DNA of 51,728 bases from SG8-41 sp032123035 (GTDB lineage Bacteria > Pseudomonadota > Gammaproteobacteria > Burkholderiales > SG8-41). The DNA lies in NCBI GenBank assembly GCA_032123035.1, contig JAQBFV010000002.1, positions 1-51,728 on the forward strand, written 5' to 3'. The translations under genes were made by a program, and so were the position numbers. Below the pieces are notes generated by a model that worked only from the letters and a program-made list of their open reading frames with translations, had not been told where the DNA came from and made no database searches. Of the stretch, positions 42,072 to 49,900 are shown one piece after another; within the stretch, counting starts at the first letter, position 1, and each line of letters begins with the position of its first letter.

Positions 42072-43256
42072 ATGGGACACGATCCCGAACTGAATGCTCC
42101 GGGCGCGTCCCTGGCGCCTCGCGTCGTCAGGCTCTACGAGCTCCTTGTTCTCGTGCTCTTGTGGAACGGGGCCTACAAGGGCGCTCGCATCGTCAATACC
42201 CTCTACGCGCTGGATCTTGGGGCCGAGCCTTTCGATACCGGCCTGTTGCTGGCCACCTACGGCGTCGTACCGCTACTGCTGGCAGTGTTTACCGGCCGCC
42301 TCGGGGACCGTTATGGCGTGCGCCTGCCGATTGCGGTCGGTCTGGTCGTTACGGCGACGGGCATTGTGCTGCCGTTCTTTTGGCCTGCCTTCGGCATGTT
42401 GTTCGTAGCCGCCGCCGTTACCGGCGCGGGGTTCATCCTGGTCCAAGTGTCGATGCAGGCGCTGTTCGGCGCGCTGGGCAGCGGCGCGACGCGCACGCGC
42501 AACATCAATCTCTATGCGCTCGTCGTATCGAGCGCCGACTTCGCTGGCGCCATCCTCGCCGGATTCGCCATCGATCATCTGGGCCACGCCCGCAGCTATC
42601 TGGCCCTGGGCGCGATGTGCCTTGCGGCGGTGCTGGGCATGGCGTATCTCTACCGCCGCGTTCCCAGTGCAACGCCCGCGCCGGTCGCCCGCGGCCCGCG
42701 GCGCATGACCGATCTTTTGCGCAACAAGGCCCTGCGGCGCATGCTGCTTGCAGGCGCCACGGTCGTGGCCGGCGTCGATCTTTTCCAGCTCTTCATGCCG
42801 ATCTACGGGTACTCGATCGGCTTATCCGCGTCGGCGATCGGGATCACAATGGGTTGCTTTGCCGCCGCCGGGTTCGTGACCCGGGCGATGCTGCCCGCCC
42901 TGGTGCGCCGCTTCGGGGAGGAGCGCACGCTCCTCTATTCGATGACGCTCGGAGCCGCAACGTTCTTACTGATCCCGCTGTTTGAAACTCCGATCACCCT
43001 CGGTATCGTCTGTTTCCTCCTCGGCCTGGGATTGGGGCTTGGGCAGCCTCTGACCGTGATACTCACGTACAACCACGCGCCGCCAGGGCGGGCCGGTGAA
43101 GGGCTCGGATTGAGAATCGCGATCATCAATACGTCTCATGTCGGCGTGCCGGCGCTGTTTGGCGCCGTCGGCTCGCTCATGGGGACCTTGCCGGTATTCT
43201 GGGTGATCGCGGGTGTCATCGCGCTCGGAGGTGTCACAATCCGCAAGCACGTCTGA
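42072..43256 (+). CDS. MFS transporter
   Basis: 394 residues, about 12 membrane helices in two halves. The loop 2-3 motif of the major facilitator family is present as TGRLGDRYGVRLPIAVG (variant of GxLxDRxGRR). The central cytoplasmic loop is short (RRVPSATPAPVARGPRRM). Likely a proton-driven exporter or uptake carrier. Substrate cannot be inferred; neighbours (thioesterase, hydroxyacid dehydrogenase) hint at an organic acid. Confidence 0.88.
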   Translation: MGHDPELNAPGASLAPRVVRLYELLVLVLLWNGAYKGARIVNTLYALDLGAEPFDTGLLLATYGVVPLLLAVFTGRLGDRYGVRLPIAVGLVVTATGIVLPFFWPAFGMLFVAAAVTGAGFILVQVSMQALFGALGSGATRTRNINLYALVVSSADFAGAILAGFAIDHLGHARSYLALGAMCLAAVLGMAYLYRRVPSATPAPVARGPRRMTDLLRNKALRRMLLAGATVVAGVDLFQLFMPIYGYSIGLSASAIGITMGCFAAAGFVTRAMLPALVRRFGEERTLLYSMTLGAATFLLIPLFETPITLGIVCFLLGLGLGLGQPLTVILTYNHAPPGRAGEGLGLRIAIINTSHVGVPALFGAVGSLMGTLPVFWVIAGVIALGGVTIRKHV

Positions 43257-43389
43257 GCCGGGCTGTACCGAGAAGCGCCGACCCTGAACTGCGTTAAACT
43301 TAAAGCTTCGCGCCGGCTTGGCCTTGCGGCGTAGAGCCGGCGACACGGCGGCAACCCGACGAGCACTTCATCCTCTCAGGAGCACGAAT

Positions 43390-44364
43390 ATGAAGATCGC
43401 GGTCATTGATGACTATCAGGACGCTTTCCGCAGTCTCGAGTGTTACGCCAGCCTCGAGGGGCACGAGGTCGTCGTCTTCAACGATACGGAAAAGGATCCG
43501 GCGAAGCTTGCCGAGCGATTGAAGGACGCCGACATCGTGCTGCTCACCCAGCAGCGCTCGCGTTTTCCGCGCGCGGTCATCGAGCGCCTGCCGAAGCTCA
43601 AGCTGATCAGCCAGACCGGAGGAAACGTCGCCCATATTGACAAGGCAACGTGCACCGAGCGCGGCGTTGTGATCTCGGGCGCGGGTAGAGGCAATCCCAG
43701 CCCGACTGCGGAGCTAACGTGGAGCCTGATCCTCTCTGCGCTTCGTTCCATTCCGTACGAGGTTCAGCGGTTGAAGGAAGGCCATTGGCAATCCACGGTC
43801 GGGGACAGCGTAAAGGGCAAGATTCTCGGCGTCTACGCGTTCGGGAAGATCGGCAGCGTGGTTGCGAAAGTGGGCAAGGCGTTCGAGATGCGCGTCGTGT
43901 GCTTCGGCCGCGAGGCCTCGACCGCGCGCGCCTGTGAAGCGGGATTCGACGTCGCGGGCAGCCGCGATGAGTTTTTCTCGTCCGCCGATGTTCTGACGCT
44001 GCACCTGCCGCTGAACCCGGAGACGCGTGGCATCGTCAAGCGCGCGGACCTCGCGCGCATGAAGCCAGCTGCGCTTATCGTGAATACGAGCCGTGCTCCG
44101 TTGATCGAGGAGGGCGCGCTGGTGGAAGCGCTCAAGGAGGGAAGGCCGGGGCGCGCCGCGGTGGACGTGTACGAGGACGAGCCGGTTTTAGGCGCGAATC
44201 ACCCGCTTATCAAGATGCCCAACGTCGTGTGCACGCCGCACCTCGGCTACGTGGAAACGGGAAATTACAGCTCCATCTACGCTACGGCGGTCGAGAATAT
44301 CGTCGCCTTCATTTCGGGAAAGCCGATTAACGTGCTCAACCCCGAAGCGCTTAACAAGAACTGA
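43390..44364 (+). CDS. D-2-hydroxyacid dehydrogenase (PGDH/D-isomer family)
   Basis: 324 residues from the ATG at 43390 with an AGGAG site. NAD domain fingerprint GVYAFGKIGSVVAKVGKAF (GxxxFGxIG), catalytic Arg region SQTGGNVAHID and LIVNTSRAPLIEEGALVEAL, acidic residue in VYEDEPV, and catalytic His in TPHLGYVETGNY. Interconverts a 2-keto acid and a D-2-hydroxyacid. In members of this subgroup the substrate is often unknown. Followed by a long composite repeat and a ThDP enzyme, possibly the same pathway. Confidence 0.88.
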   Translation: MKIAVIDDYQDAFRSLECYASLEGHEVVVFNDTEKDPAKLAERLKDADIVLLTQQRSRFPRAVIERLPKLKLISQTGGNVAHIDKATCTERGVVISGAGRGNPSPTAELTWSLILSALRSIPYEVQRLKEGHWQSTVGDSVKGKILGVYAFGKIGSVVAKVGKAFEMRVVCFGREASTARACEAGFDVAGSRDEFFSSADVLTLHLPLNPETRGIVKRADLARMKPAALIVNTSRAPLIEEGALVEALKEGRPGRAAVDVYEDEPVLGANHPLIKMPNVVCTPHLGYVETGNYSSIYATAVENIVAFISGKPINVLNPEALNKN

Positions 44365-44586
44365 ACCGCCAAGACGCCGAGAGAAGCAAAAACAGTAATT
44401 GAACCGCGGAGGCGCGGAGAGAAGCAGAATCGGATCTGAACCGCCATGACGCCAAGGCCGCCAAGAAGAACAGATCTCAATACACGGCCCACCGTTTACC
44501 GTTCACGGAATTTGCAGAACCGCCAAGCAAAAGGAAAGGCTCAGACTCTTATGCTCTCTGTGTTCTCGGCGGCCTCGGCGGTTCGA
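44365..44586. repeat. Composite intergenic repeat (CGCCAAGA family with a GTTTACC/GTTCACG insert)
   Basis: About 220 bases made of several word arms: ACCGCCAAGACGCCGAGAG; GAACCGCGGAGGCGCGGAG; GAACCGCCATGACGCCAAGG then CCGCCAAGAAG; an inserted CCGTTTACCGTTCACGG of another family; AACCGCCAAGC; and a closing arm GTTCTCGGCGGCCTCGGCGG. Essentially fills the gap before the ThDP enzyme, whose AGGAG site follows at 44630. Confidence 0.8.
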
Positions 44587-44640
44587 TAATGTTTTTGTAG
44601 GTTTCCCTTGGCGGTGAAGGTTTTCGTGTAAGGAGAAGTA

Positions 44641-46323
44641 ATGGCAAAGATGGGATGTGGTCGTGCCGCGGTTGAGGCATTGCGCTCTGCGGGCGTGACA
44701 AAGATATTCGGATTGATGGGCTCGAGCGTGCTCGAGATGTACGACGCGCTCTATGACATGAAAGACATGGCGTACATCGGCGTGCGGCACGAAAATTGCG
44801 GGGCCCATATGGCGGACGCCTACGGACGCATCACTCAGGCGCCCGGGCTATTTATTTGCGGGCAGGCAGGGCCCGGGTCGGCCAACATGCTGCTCGGGCT
44901 TGCAGCGGCAAAGTTGGCCTATTCACCGCTGGTGGTGATTACAGGCCTTCCCTCGACCGAGCACCTGGGCCGCGACTCATTCCAGGAGATCGACCAGCAG
45001 ACGCTGTTCCTCCCGGTGACCAAACGCGTGATGACGGTGCCGCGCGCGGACCGCATACCCGAGTTCATCATGGAGGCGTTCCGGATTGCTGACGCCGGGC
45101 GCCGCGGTCCGGTTGTGGTGCAGATACCGCGAGATCTCTTCAACCAAGACATAGATGTTGCCATCCCGCCGCCGGGTTCCAGCGCGAAAGTTACCGGTGG
45201 CGCGGTGGATCGCGCGACACTCGACAAGGTGAAGTCGATGCTCATGGCAGCGCGCGCCCCGATCATCCACGCGGGTGCCGGAATCAAGTGGAGCCGTGCG
45301 ACGGCGCCGCTCCTCGCGCTCGCGGAAAAGCTCCAGCTCCCGATCACCATGTCGGCCGCCCATGGCGACCTCGCGCCGATCGACCATCCGCTCTATGCCG
45401 GGACTGTCGGGGCGCGCGGGAACGCAGTCGCGAGCGGGCTCATGCGCGAGGCCGACGTCGTGCTCGCGCTCGGGACGCGCCTCGGGTTCAATACCACGCG
45501 CTACAACCACGACCACCTCTCGCCGTCGGCGAAGATCGTGCAGGTGGACATCGACCCGGTGGCGATTGGCCGTTATTTCCCGGTAGCGGTCGGGATCGCC
45601 GGTGACGCCGGCGTGGTGACGGCGGCCCTGGCGGGCGCGGTCGAGGCGATTCCGCCGGACCGGGTTCCGTGGAAGGCTCGCAATGAGAAGTTCGTGAAGG
45701 AACGTCAGCAGCTGTGGCAGACGCGGGCCGAGGCGGGCAGTCGAAACGGCAAACCGCTGCACCCGGACACGATCTTTGCCGAGCTGCGCAAGGTGGCCCC
45801 GCGGGATGCGCTGTTTACCATCGACGCCGGCACAACGTGCCTGCAGGCAACCGATCAGCTGCCGTATTACACGCCCCCGGCGCTGGTCGCGCCGCTTGAC
45901 TGCGGCAACATTGGTTTTTCGTACGCCGCAGGTCTCGGCGCGAAAACGGCCGCCCCGGAACGCACGGTCATCTCCCTCATGGGAGACGGCGGTTTCGGCA
46001 TGACAATGGGCGAAATGAACACTGCGGTCATGCACGACATTCCGACGATTGCACTCGTCATGGACAACGGGACGTGGGGCGCGGAGATCGCCTACCAGCG
46101 CGACTTCTACAACCGCCGCTACATCGGCGCGCACGTGCAATCGCCGCGCTTCGACGAGGTGATGAAGCTCTGCGGGGGCGTCGGCTATTTCGCGACCGAA
46201 CCGGGCGAGACGGGGGACGCCATCAACCAGGCCATGAAGGAGCGCAAGCCCGCGGTGATCCACGTCAAGGTCGACCCGGAAGCGGTGATCAGCTTCAGGA
46301 CCGATGCCCTCAAAAAACGGTGA
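44641..46323 (+). CDS. Thiamine-diphosphate enzyme (acetolactate synthase/sulfoacetaldehyde acetyltransferase-like)
   Basis: 560 residues, AGGAG site. Three ThDP-enzyme domains: N-terminal Pyr domain with the activating Glu51 (GVRHENCGAHMADAYGR), central domain (about 190-330, APIIHAGAGIKW), and C-terminal PP domain with the ThDP/Mg motif GDGGFGMTMGEMNTA ending in MDN. It is closest in feel to Xsc and the general IlvB-like group (FGLMGSSVLEMYDAL). Whether it makes acetolactate, acts on sulfoacetaldehyde or decarboxylates a 2-keto acid is not decidable here; no small IlvN subunit or Pta gene is adjacent. Confidence 0.85.
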   Translation: MAKMGCGRAAVEALRSAGVTKIFGLMGSSVLEMYDALYDMKDMAYIGVRHENCGAHMADAYGRITQAPGLFICGQAGPGSANMLLGLAAAKLAYSPLVVITGLPSTEHLGRDSFQEIDQQTLFLPVTKRVMTVPRADRIPEFIMEAFRIADAGRRGPVVVQIPRDLFNQDIDVAIPPPGSSAKVTGGAVDRATLDKVKSMLMAARAPIIHAGAGIKWSRATAPLLALAEKLQLPITMSAAHGDLAPIDHPLYAGTVGARGNAVASGLMREADVVLALGTRLGFNTTRYNHDHLSPSAKIVQVDIDPVAIGRYFPVAVGIAGDAGVVTAALAGAVEAIPPDRVPWKARNEKFVKERQQLWQTRAEAGSRNGKPLHPDTIFAELRKVAPRDALFTIDAGTTCLQATDQLPYYTPPALVAPLDCGNIGFSYAAGLGAKTAAPERTVISLMGDGGFGMTMGEMNTAVMHDIPTIALVMDNGTWGAEIAYQRDFYNRRYIGAHVQSPRFDEVMKLCGGVGYFATEPGETGDAINQAMKERKPAVIHVKVDPEAVISFRTDALKKR

Positions 46324-46324
46324 C

Positions 46325-46463
46325 CCACCACGAAAAATGGTGATGAATAATAGTGATGATTAATGGTGATGAGAAATGGTGATAGAAAGCCGAGTGTTTG
46401 GCTAGGGGGGTTGCCCATCACCAGTACCTCATCACCAGTATCTCATCACCAGTTCTCATCACT
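46325..46463. repeat. Intergenic word-palindrome (TGGTGATGA family, 14-base period)
   Basis: Left arm: AATGGTGATGAATAATAG, TGATGATTAATGG, TGATGAGAAATGG, TGATAG. Right arm: CATCACCAGTACCT, CATCACCAGTATCT, CATCACCAGTTCT, CATCAC (period 13-14, i.e. two heptads). Lies between convergent genes and touches the end of the carboxymuconolactone decarboxylase-like gene. Confidence 0.9.
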
Positions 46464-46854
46464 TCTTTAGTTCCGAGAGGAGGCCCCGGTCTTTGAACAC
46501 CTCGACCGCGGCGCGCACGCTGTTGTTGGAAGCGGGGAAGCCGCAGTAGACGGCGGCCTGCAGGAACACCTCGTAGATCTCGTCCGGTGTCGCGCCGTTA
46601 TTGAGCGCGCCGTTGATGTGGCCCTTGAGCTCGTCGGGCCGGTCGAGCGCGGCGAGCATGCCGAGCGTGACCAGGCTACGCACCTTCAGCGGCAGCCCCG
46701 GCCGCGACCAGACCGATCCCCAGGCAACCTCGGTCACGATCTCGTAGTGCCGCCGTGTGAGTTCGTCGCCTCCTCCTGCACGCTTCTTGATGTGAGCCTC
46801 GCCCATGACTTTCCGGCGCGTGGCCATGCCCTTCTCGTACAGTTCCGATGCCAT
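46459..46854 (-). CDS. Carboxymuconolactone decarboxylase-family protein (PcaC-like)
   Basis: 131 residues with an AAGGAG site. All-helical AhpD/CMD fold with KVRSLVTLGMLAALDRPDELKGHINGAL and DEIYEVFLQAAVYCGFPAS, the latter containing the conserved AAxYCGxP region. One Cys only, so a decarboxylase-type rather than an AhpD CxxC peroxidase partner. Length fits PcaC. The true substrate may differ from 4-carboxymuconolactone; no other pca genes are in view, though a dienelactone hydrolase lies 3 kb away. Confidence 0.88.
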   Translation of the reverse strand: MASELYEKGMATRRKVMGEAHIKKRAGGGDELTRRHYEIVTEVAWGSVWSRPGLPLKVRSLVTLGMLAALDRPDELKGHINGALNNGATPDEIYEVFLQAAVYCGFPASNNSVRAAVEVFKDRGLLSELKK

Positions 46855-46981
46855 CTGTCTCTCCTTGCCGGTGGTTGATTAACCGATAAAACGTTGCGTC
46901 TCCAATCGAATTACGACAAAAGGGGCTGCCTGCGCAGCCCCATTTCGCGTGATTACAACCTACCGGTCACCGGTCACGGGC

Positions 46982-47539
46982 TTAGTGAAGGTGCTTGCCG
47001 CGCGGATGCAGCGGTATGACGGTGGAGGATGACGCCGCCGTCTCGCCGGTGACCTTGCGGGCCGCCCAATCCTGGTCGAAGAGCTGGTTCGCCAGCACCT
47101 TCACCTGGTTGACGTCGGCCTGGCCCAGGTGTCGCGAGAGCAATGTCGTCACGTCCTCGACAACGCATTGTCGGCGGAACTCGTGGATCGACTCGGGGCT
47201 CGGCCCGACGAACATCTGGTAGAACTCATCGTCGCCGTTTTCGGGGTAGTAGGTAACCTCGATCTCGGACGAGTATTCCGTCAACGTCCCGACGTTCTGG
47301 AACGCCTCGCCGAGCCGGTTGTGAAAGCTGCGGCCCACGTCGCCAGTCCAGCAGATCGTCAGCGTGCGCTCGCGGGGATCGAACTGGATGCCCGGCTCCT
47401 CGCGCTCGAGGCTCACCGCTTCCGCGATCCTCTCGACGTCGAGGTACTCGAGCCACGGCCGCAATGCGTGCTCGAGTTGCGAGAGGCGCACGCCCCTGCC
47501 GAGAAAGACATTGCCGTGCACGTGGACTTCGATGCGCAT
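46982..47539 (-). CDS. Conserved hypothetical protein
   Basis: 185 residues from the ATG at 47539 (MRIEVHVHGNVFLGRGV); an upstream ATG would add a hydrophobic but poorly formed start. The protein looks soluble, with an N-terminal strand-rich part (IEVHVHG, RLSQLEHALRPWLEYLDV), DPRERTLTICWTGDVG, and an acidic FYQMFVGPSPESIHEFRRQ segment. It may belong to a betaproteobacterial family of unknown function, but I cannot name it with certainty. No operon partner. Confidence 0.7.
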   Translation of the reverse strand: MRIEVHVHGNVFLGRGVRLSQLEHALRPWLEYLDVERIAEAVSLEREEPGIQFDPRERTLTICWTGDVGRSFHNRLGEAFQNVGTLTEYSSEIEVTYYPENGDDEFYQMFVGPSPESIHEFRRQCVVEDVTTLLSRHLGQADVNQVKVLANQLFDQDWAARKVTGETAASSSTVIPLHPRGKHLH

Positions 47540-47890
47540 CGTCTGCGGCGGACGGGCCTGCAATGAAAAGGGCAGACAGAATAGCATATTCAGAGCATGA
47601 GACGAAGGGGGGTAACCGAAGTCAAAAGTCAGAAGGCGATAACTCAGGTGATGGGTGACGGGGCGGCTTCGCCGGAAAGTGAAGGCGGCAGGAGGAACGA
47701 TAAATCCGTAATCATCCTCGCTTCAAGTCTTCCTCTTATTCCGTACGCATACGTCTTCTTTTCTTGAAATAGACGGTTTGGTCATACGCCGCGGCGGTCC
47801 TGTCCTGGGCATGGGCTGTTGGGTCGGCTGGGGCGCAGGAGGAAGTTGAAGGAAGGCGCTGCCGCTTAATCCGCTACAGCACTTACACAG
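47540..47890. other. Gene-free region before the PilZ cassettes
   Basis: About 350 bases with no convincing gene on either strand. A single word arm of the GAAGGC type (AAGTCAAAAGTCAGAAGGCG) is at about 47620. A short GTACGCATACGTC at about 47742 resembles the DNA just after each PilZ gene (GTACGCATAAGG, CATACGCATAAGG), and 47853-47890 is homologous to the DNA preceding the other two terminators. This may be what is left of an older cassette. Confidence 0.5.
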
Positions 47891-47911
47891 ACCCCGCTTC
47901 GGCGGGGTTTT
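47891..47911 (+). terminator. Rho-independent terminator T0
   Basis: Stem ACCCCGC/GCGGGGT with a TTCG tetraloop and a TTTTGTTTG tail. It and its left flank (GCTTAATCCGCTACAGCACT) are homologous to the terminators closing the two cassettes downstream, although no intact cassette lies upstream of it. Confidence 0.9.
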
Positions 47912-48159
47912 GTTTGTGGTGCCATGGATTTTCTGCGCCACGTTTACGGATCGCATGGAGTTTTGTTTGCGTTGTGACAAAATTCACGAAAAAGGATGAT
48001 TGCCCTATCCCAAAGGGGACGCTTGTCCCGTGCGCAAAAATGAAGTTTTGATGGATAGTGATCCTAGTAAGTGTGTGGCGCTTCCGGCCTGTCTTTTTGG
48101 GCTGTTGGGGTTTTCCGAAAATAGCAGCATTGCGTCGATGCGCTCAAGGGGAGTTGATC
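47912..48159. other. Gene-free leader between T0 and cassette 1
   Basis: About 250 bases, AT-richer than the rest of the window. Nothing recognisable as a gene. It presumably carries the promoter of cassette 1. The last 35 bases (from GCATTGCGTCGATGCGCTCA) are closely similar to the DNA just before cassette 2. Confidence 0.5.
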
Positions 48160-48462
48160 ATGCGCTGTCTATTCACACATAAGTGGGTAACGGTATGGGA
48201 AGAGAGTTTTATCAGGTCTTATGTTCCTTGCAGGAGATGTAAACGGTGCGGAACGATGGAGCGCAGTATTTACGATGCTCTATCCCCAGACGTTGCATGG
48301 GAGACAATAAGGGAGCGCAGCTACGTTAAGGCGCAGCAAATCCGGATGTTTCGGCAACCCTCTTCCCGGCTCGACCAACTGGCTCATACATTAGGGCTGC
48401 GTCGAAGCAGGACGAGCGATCGGGCGAGATCAGCAAAACGCTCCGAGTTGATCCGAAGTTAA
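48160..48462 (+). CDS. Small C-x3-H / C-x2-C protein, cassette 1
   Basis: 100 residues from the ATG at 48160, which has an AGGGGAG site; an upstream in-frame ATG adds 34 residues with no counterpart in cassette 2. Likely metal ligands: Cys3 and His7 (RCLFTHKW) with Cys27/Cys30 (CKRCGTMER), plus an extra Cys24. The CLFxHKW...CxRCG pattern resembles short zinc-finger-like phage/prophage proteins. The second half is helical and basic, ending LGLRRSRTSD and a Ser/Arg-rich tail. Aligns with the cassette-2 copy over its whole length. Function unknown; followed by a PilZ gene. Confidence 0.75.
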   Translation: MRCLFTHKWVTVWEESFIRSYVPCRRCKRCGTMERSIYDALSPDVAWETIRERSYVKAQQIRMFRQPSSRLDQLAHTLGLRRSRTSDRARSAKRSELIRS

Positions 48463-48547
48463 CGGGCGTAAACGGTACAGCGAACCACATTCCGCTCTGG
48501 CGGGCTTGGGCTGGGGCAGACTTAACACATCAGCTTGAAGGGTCAAA

Positions 48548-48886
48548 ATGACAGCGAAACTACCGGAATTGAGAAGAGATCAGCGGTACCATGCCGCGCT
48601 GCCGGTGTTCCTGGGGAACACCAAGGGTGCCACACGCGACATGAGCACCTCGGGCGTGTACTTCTGGAAGGACGGCATGTGCATGTGTGTGCCCGGGGAG
48701 TCAATCAGCTTTTCGATAGAACTCAAAACGGCCACGGGCAGGATGATGTGGAAATGCCAAGGAGCCGTCGTCCGCACCGAACCGCTCGGTGACATGGTCG
48801 GTGTGGCGGCGAGAATCACCGAATCGACGATGGAGCCTGCGTGGACGGATGTCGTACGCATAAGGGGTATAGGCGACTTGTCCTAG
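48548..48886 (+). CDS. Single-domain PilZ protein, cassette 1
   Basis: 112 residues. Has both c-di-GMP-binding motifs of PilZ domains: R-x3-R at Arg9-Arg13 (RRDQRY) and D-x-S-x2-G at Asp31-Ser33-Gly36 (TRDMSTSGVYF). It continues with the beta-barrel (GESISFSIEL, WKCQGAVVRTE, VGVAARI). The protein is a bare PilZ domain with no output domain, so it presumably acts by binding a partner, perhaps the small protein encoded upstream. Terminator T1 follows at 48914. Confidence 0.9.
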   Translation: MTAKLPELRRDQRYHAALPVFLGNTKGATRDMSTSGVYFWKDGMCMCVPGESISFSIELKTATGRMMWKCQGAVVRTEPLGDMVGVAARITESTMEPAWTDVVRIRGIGDLS

Positions 48887-48913
48887 CGCTTTTGCGTAAT
48901 CCGTATCAGCACT

Positions 48914-48945
48914 CACACAGACCCCGCTCTGGCGGGGTCTGTGTG
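48914..48945 (+). terminator. Long hairpin terminator T1 after cassette 1
   Basis: A perfect 14-base stem: CACACAGACCCCGC (48914-48927), loop TCTG, then GCGGGGTCTGTGTG (48932-48945). Its core is homologous to T0 and T2, but here the stem is extended and the T-run is missing, so it may work in both directions or be a processed hairpin. Confidence 0.85.
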
Positions 48946-49129
48946 GGCTGCCTGCGTTAGCGGCTAGTCGCCCGCCACTCCCACGGCGGCACCGGGTTGT
49001 GATCGGGCTAATCATTCCGGATAGTGGTAAAAACACCAACGCGGACAGGCTTTCTGCATAACGGATCTTGTACAAAAGCAGCTCCCTTGATAGCGTTACG
49101 ACATTACGTCAATGCGCTCAAGAGAGTTA

Positions 49130-49447
49130 ATGATTCGTTGTCTATTCACCCATAAGTGGGTTATAGGAAAGGAATATAACTTTAGGTCTCGTGTTCCTGA
49201 CATTAGTTTTGTTATTCCTTACAGAACATGCGAACGGTGTGGAACGATGCAGCGCGGTATTTACGATACGTTTTGGAGAGACACGTCCTGGCAGACAATG
49301 AGAGAGCGTGACCACAATATATCGGAGCAAAGCCGGATTGTTCGGCAATCCTCTTCTTGGATCGACGAATTGGCTCATTCATTGGGACTGCGTCGAAGCA
49401 GGACGAGCGATAGAACGGGATCAGGAAACCGCTCTGCACAGACCTGA
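49130..49447 (+). CDS. Small C-x3-H / C-x2-C protein, cassette 2
   Basis: 105 residues from the ATG at 49130 (MIRCLFTHKW); the alignment with cassette 1 and an AGAGAG site support this start over an ATG 18 bases upstream. Ligand candidates are Cys4, His8 and Cys34/Cys37 (CERCGTMQR). The loop between them is 7 residues longer than in cassette 1. The C-terminal LGLRRSRTSD is identical in both copies, and the underlying DNA is nearly identical there, while the middle has diverged. AT-richer than neighbouring genes, suggesting transfer. Confidence 0.75.
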   Translation: MIRCLFTHKWVIGKEYNFRSRVPDISFVIPYRTCERCGTMQRGIYDTFWRDTSWQTMRERDHNISEQSRIVRQSSSWIDELAHSLGLRRSRTSDRTGSGNRSAQT

Positions 49448-49535
49448 AGTTATGGGCCTTAACGTTATTGCGAATTACACATTGCGCTGCGGCGGGCTTG
49501 GGCTGGCGCAACCGGATCAGCTTAACAGGCGGAAA

Positions 49536-49847
49536 ATGAGACTAGGACCACCAAACGAAAGAAGAGACCAGCGGATCGATGTCGCGCTGCCGGTGTTCCT
49601 AGAGGACGCTATCGGTGTCACGCGCGACGTGAGCGCATCGGGCGTGTTCTTCTGCATAAGCGGCACGTATGCATACGGGGAGTCCATCAGCTTTTCGATG
49701 GGACGAAAAACCGAATCCGGCAAGTTCATGCTGAAATGCCGCGGCGTCATCGTTCGCACCGAATGGGACGATAACACGGTCGGTTTGGCGGTGAGACTCA
49801 CAAAAAGCGGCGATGAACCCTATAAGGACGCGATCTCATACGCATAA
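49536..49847 (+). CDS. Single-domain PilZ protein, cassette 2
   Basis: 103 residues from the ATG at 49536 (AGGCGG site); longer frames upstream overlap the preceding gene and are rejected. R-x3-R at Arg9-Arg13 (RRDQRI) and D-x-S-x2-G at Asp31-Ser33-Gly36 (TRDVSASGVFF) fall at exactly the same residue numbers as in cassette 1. The barrel then reads GESISFSMGRK, LKCRGVIVRTE, VGLAVRL. The c-di-GMP-binding residues are kept although the rest has diverged considerably. Confidence 0.9.
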   Translation: MRLGPPNERRDQRIDVALPVFLEDAIGVTRDVSASGVFFCISGTYAYGESISFSMGRKTESGKFMLKCRGVIVRTEWDDNTVGLAVRLTKSGDEPYKDAISYA

Positions 49848-49900
49848 GGAGGCGATTCTTCGTAGAGCTTCCGCGCAACAGGTCGCAGCACTTACCCAGG

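Noticed and set aside
47723..47980. 85-codon minus-strand frame over T0
   Set aside because: It reads straight through the terminator hairpin and has no Shine-Dalgarno; composition is random.
49308..49535. Longer start for the cassette-2 PilZ gene
   Set aside because: It would overlap the small-protein gene in another frame and has no counterpart in cassette 1; the ATG at 49536 aligns exactly with cassette 1 and has a good site.
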